Positions 60,783-64,000 of a stretch of DNA of 64,000 nt are shown piece after piece. The stretch is from Symbiodinium natans (lineage: Eukaryota > Sar > Dinophyceae > Suessiales > Symbiodiniaceae), in the NCBI GenBank assembly GCA_905221605.1, contig CAJNDS010002353.1:64857-128856 (forward strand), in the 5' to 3' direction. The notes below the pieces were generated by a model. The model ran no database searches and was not told the origin of the DNA. It was given only the letters and a program-made list of their open reading frames with translations. The translations under genes and the position numbers were made by a program. Each line of letters starts with the position of its first letter. Within the stretch, counting starts at the first letter, position 1.

Positions 60783-61598
60783 TCTGTAACTGAGGCTCCA
60801 TATTGGGATACCCCAAATAGCGACTACATGCCAACTGCGCCCAAAGAATGCACCAGTTGCTGACAAACTGACGAACAGTCCAAAGCCAAAGCAAAAGTTT
60901 AGTTGCTCCATCCCCCTCTCCCCACAGGTCCTACACCCTACCCTAAACCCGAACTTAACCCTGAAAAGCCCTGTACTAAACCCCACCAAAAGAACATTTT
61001 GCTTAGCGTCAATTATGGCTGTTTTACTAGTCGATAGGCAGCGAGTGACGTGGGAACCCCGTTTATACCCCGTATATACCCTATAATACCCAAGGGCACA
61101 TACTTCAGAACCCTTTAAAGAAGGTAAGGGGCCGGATCAAGGGACCATATGACCTCCCTTGGACTATAGAAGCTGCCGAAGAAAATTCCCTTATCAATGG
61201 CCTGCGCTCGGCGAGTAGCTGGGGTCGTTAAAGTGCACGGAGCATCCTGCCCCCCGGAAAAAGATCATCGGGTTTTGCGTTGGGCTGATACACCTTACGC
61301 TGTGGTTTAGGGTTTGGGGTTTGGGGGCTAGATTTGGGTCTCATTCGCATAGGGGAAATATTGGGTGCTCTTTCTTAGGGTGATTCCTGTTTTTAAGGTC
61401 TTGTAAGGGGTTTTAACCCTAAAACGGGGAATGAGTACTGTACTGGGTGCTCTATTTCTCGGCAGCTAGGGCGGGGCAGTCTTTTAGGATCCCAAGTCAC
61501 AGGTCCCAGACAGTCAGACCCCCCAAAACCCTCCTGAAGAGCGGGAGATTCTACAAATTAGGGTTTAGGGTTTAGGGTTTAGGGTAAGTCAGTGCCGC

Positions 61599-61640
61599 CC
61601 CGTCCTCGCAGCCAGCCCTCTGCGGGCAGCGGGTGCGGCA
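61599..61640 (-). CDS. Candidate cysteine-rich exon upstream of the main gene
   Basis: After CTGGCAG the minus strand reads CRTRCPQRAGCEDG and meets a GC donor, both in phase 0. The C-x3-C-P spacing is that of the last third of the pacifastin-like modules. It lies 4.7 kb upstream of the signal-peptide exon, so it would belong to a neighbouring paralogue on the same strand. TTTAGGG units flank it on the left, unlike most exons of the main gene. Confidence 0.35.
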
Positions 61641-61726
61641 CTGCCAGGGGGACAGAGTCCGTGACTGACCCGCCTGGCCATCACGAAGTCTCGGGGCGGA
61701 GTTTTGCGGGGCTTTAGGACGCTGAA

Positions 61727-61836
61727 CCCAAAGAGCCCAATATCCCTTAATTAAGGACTATCCCTTACATCATATTAAGGATCCCTATATAGAAAAAGCA
61801 ATGTTCCCAAAGTAAGGGATATTGGGCTCTTTGGGA
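61727..61836. mobile_element. Short inverted-repeat element, family AAAGAGCCCAATA
   Basis: Both ends intact (CCCAAAGAGCCCAATATCCC and GGGATATTGGGCTCTTTGGG), with near-perfect 20 bp inverted repeats. Confidence 0.88.
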
Positions 61837-62132
61837 AACTCGTTGATGGTTTAGGGTTCATTGCAAGTCGACCTTCCCACACCCCAGAAAAACGCCCCTC
61901 GAATCGTCCCTCGAATCGTCTGGGGCAGCTCCATGAACCTTCAAAAATGGCATTCGAACCTCGTAATTCAGCCCCAGAAGGTCCTAAACCTGCCACCAAT
62001 CCCGCTCCCTAAACCCTAAACCTACAAACCAATAAACCCTAAACCCTAAATTACTAAACCCAGGCCCTTTCCCTGATCTTAAACAAGGGGCGTTGGGTTT
62101 CCTGACGGCCCAAGCTTGGGATCACTTGCCTA

Positions 62133-62272
62133 CCCAGATCTTCCAAAAACCCCTAAAATACTTAAGGAAGATACCCGCATTTATACTCAGGATCCTGATT
62201 ATGAATTAGGGTATATTCCTGAATTAAGGGTTAGGGTATATTCCTTAATTAAGGCGTTTGAAAAGATCTGGG
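62133..62272. mobile_element. Short inverted-repeat element, family CCAGATCTTCCAAAACCCC
   Basis: Ends ACCCAGATCTTCCAAAAACC and GTTTGAAAAGATCTGGGA; the inner TTAGGGTATATTCC segment is duplicated. Confidence 0.8.
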
Positions 62273-62329
62273 AACGTCTGTGGCAGGCTATGGCTGCGAC
62301 CCTACCAGGCTTGAAGGCTCTTTGAAACG

Positions 62330-62560
62330 CAGGGTTTTTAGGGTTTTAAGGGTTCAGGGTTAAGGGTGTAGGGTTTTAAGGGTTGAGGGTTTCAAGTTTT
62401 TAGGGTTTTAAGGGTTGAGGGTGTAGGGTCTTTAAGGGTTGAGGGTTTCAAGTTTTTACGATTTTAAGGGTTAAGGGTGTAGGGTTTTAAGGGTTGAGGG
62501 TTTCAAGTTTTTAGGGCTTTAAGGGTTAAGGGTGTTAAGGGTTTCAAGGGTTAGGAAATA
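62330..62560 (+). repeat. Higher-order tandem repeat of degenerate telomere-like units
   Basis: A unit of about 60 bp (TTTTAAGGGTTGAGGGTTTC, then AAGTTTTTAGGG...GGGTGTAGGG) is repeated three to four times. Confidence 0.85.
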
Positions 62561-62756
62561 GGGATCTTAGCAACGAACATGTGGGTGATCCTTTGTATGC
62601 TACACTGCATGAAAGGCTCAAAGCAACCAACATGTCAAATGTGAAAACGGCATAATGTTAAGGACAGTCCTACAGGCGTGGGGTTGGGGGGGAGGGTTGA
62701 GGGGCTTTCGTAGATGCCATTCTTTCGGGAGAAACTTGATCCTTCTAAGTCCCCTA

Positions 62757-62867
62757 CCAGATCTTCCAAAACCCCTCAATTCAGGAATATGCCCTGATTT
62801 ATACTAGGGATGATTACTCTGAATTAGGGTATATATACCTGAAATCAGGGGCTTCGCAAGATCGGGG
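62757..62867. mobile_element. Short inverted-repeat element, family CCAGATCTTCCAAAACCCC
   Basis: Left end intact; right end diverged (GGGGCTTCGCAAGATCGGGG). Core TATATACC retained. Confidence 0.75.
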
Positions 62868-64000
62868 CGATAAACCCGAAGCCCTCAACCCTCCCTAGTG
62901 GCCTCCGAACCCCGCTGTGGCGACGAAGATCGTCCATGTCCTTGGCAAGATACCGGAACAGAAATGCCCTAAACCCTGAACCCTGAACCCTAAACCCTGA
63001 ACCCTAAACCCTATACCCTAAACACTAAACCCTAAACCCTAAACCCTAAACCCTGGATCGAAGTGTGGCTTTCTTTAGGCCAGTTTAGTGTGGCCTTTAT
63101 GTCTGGCCGGGGGATTCAGGATCGCAGGACAGCTCTCTGTCCCAAAATACCCTTCACTACACGAGAGTGTGCAGCAGAAATGTGGGTTTACGACAAATAG
63201 GGACCCGTAATCATAGAGCCCCAAAGAGTAGGATTCCCTTAGAAATGAGGACCCCCAAGAAGGTGCCCCCGAACTTGGGTTTGGGACACCCCCCAAAGAG
63301 ATGAGTCTTCATTTCGGTGTTTCCGGGGTCTGGTGTCCAGTGAACTGAGGGCCTCATATAATCATGGGTTCCCCTACTAACCCTACAAACCCTAAACCCT
63401 AAACCCTAAACCCTAAACCCTAAACCCTTAACCCTTAAACCCTAAACCCTAAACCCTAACCCCTCTACGCTACCCGCGAGGTTCCCCCCATAATCAAGGC
63501 TACTTAGGGATGATGAGGTGATTTAAGGGGGGGAACCTGGAGGGGGGCAAACCCATGATGTATGAGCCACGCGCCGTCTTTCTGTACCCTCAGACGAGAC
63601 GGTTTAGGGTTTAGGGTTTAGGGTTTCGGGCTTAGGGTTTAGGGTTGAGGGTTTAGGGGTTGAGGGTTTAGGGTTTAGGGACTGTGGGTGCCTAATGGCA
63701 CAAAACTGCCAAAAGCGAACAGCACGAGACCCAAAGAGTCACCTAAGTAGGAATAAGAGAAGGGTACCCATTTTTGTTTTAAAGGGCCATGGAGAAGGGC
63801 CTTGCTGGAGGACCATCATATAGGCCGCGCCAGTACTGTGGGTAGTTTGAGCGTTCCGTTACATTTTGGGGGGGCTCTCCTCCTCCCGAAATGGAAGCGA
63901 CAACAGCGCAGAACCCGAGCACTGACTGAACATGGACAAGCAGCCTTTGCGTAGCGCAACCCTTCCTAAAACCCTGAAGCCTAAACGCTAAACCTGCCTC

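Larger units (their letters stand above)
56941..61598. other. Region without a supported gene
   Basis: Holds TTTAGGG and CCCTAAA arrays, inverted-repeat elements at 57057, 57783, 59120 and 60051, GGCTTTA repeats at 58600-58690, a G19 run near 59820 and the CT microsatellite. No phase-linked exons were found on either strand. Confidence 0.6.
61641..64000. other. Region without a supported gene
   Basis: Contains five short elements (61727, 62133, 62757, 63728 and a degraded hairpin near 63480) and arrays at 62965-63055, 63380-63460 and 63603-63680. An exon-like minus-strand stretch at 62895-62970 (YLAKDMDDLRRHSG) could not be linked to others. Confidence 0.5.

Noticed and set aside
60426-60989. 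187-codon Arg/Glu-rich ORF
   Set aside because: Translation of the CT microsatellite on the minus strand.
6200-64000. Chromosome end or subtelomere because of telomere repeats
   Set aside because: Arrays occur in both orientations, are short, alternate with exons and also lie inside introns of the first gene. No terminal uninterrupted array is present.

Overview
This is nuclear DNA of a dinoflagellate, probably a Symbiodiniaceae- or Suessiales-like alga. Splice donors that make the reading frames join are mostly GC, some GA and few GT, always paired with AG. Telomere-type TTTAGGG/CCCTAAA repeats fill introns and spacers. The first gene belongs to a protein family I recall as highly repeated in Symbiodinium genomes. 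No prokaryotic features, tRNA or rRNA genes were seen. Open reading frames are a poor guide here because nearly all exons are 20-130 nt long.

Layout. (1) 118-6195, plus strand: a gene of about 25 exons whose introns are rich in GCATGCATG and TATATA. It has a coiled-coil N-terminus and a C-terminal half resembling a large dinoflagellate-specific, possibly transposase-derived family. (2) 6.2-9.3 kb: telomere-like repeat desert. (3) 11263-9283, minus strand: three phase-matched exons of a partial gene. (4) 11.5-15.8 kb, plus strand: a partial multi-exon gene interleaved with the 3' end of the next gene. (5) 56919-13238, minus strand: the main discovery, a roughly 44 kb gene of 36 tiny exons (about 1.68 kb coding, about 558 codons). 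It encodes a signal peptide followed by eleven cysteine-rich, pacifastin-like modules and a charged C-terminus. One of its introns holds a rearranged plus-strand Ty1/copia-like fragment (20.8-24.2 kb), and another contains two plus-strand exons of a different gene (32.9-33.1 kb). (6) 57-64 kb: repeats, short hairpin elements and one further cysteine-rich exon at 61.6 kb, possibly the tail of a paralogue.

The 44 kb gene was built by reading the minus strand, choosing exon ends at GC/GT/GA...AG sites, and checking that phase is kept from exon to exon. The full chain stays in frame from ATG to TAA, and every domain reads through its introns with conserved cysteine spacing. Odd and even domains alternate between two subtypes with covarying cysteines. 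Most exons sit between a CCCTAAA array on their left and a TTTAGGG array on their right (plus-strand view), so a typical intron begins with TTTAGGG and ends with CCCTAAA in the sense strand and could fold into a long stem that brings its splice sites together.

At least eight families of short (70-130 bp) interspersed elements, most with terminal inverted repeats, lie in the introns. All gene models are hand-made predictions without transcript support.
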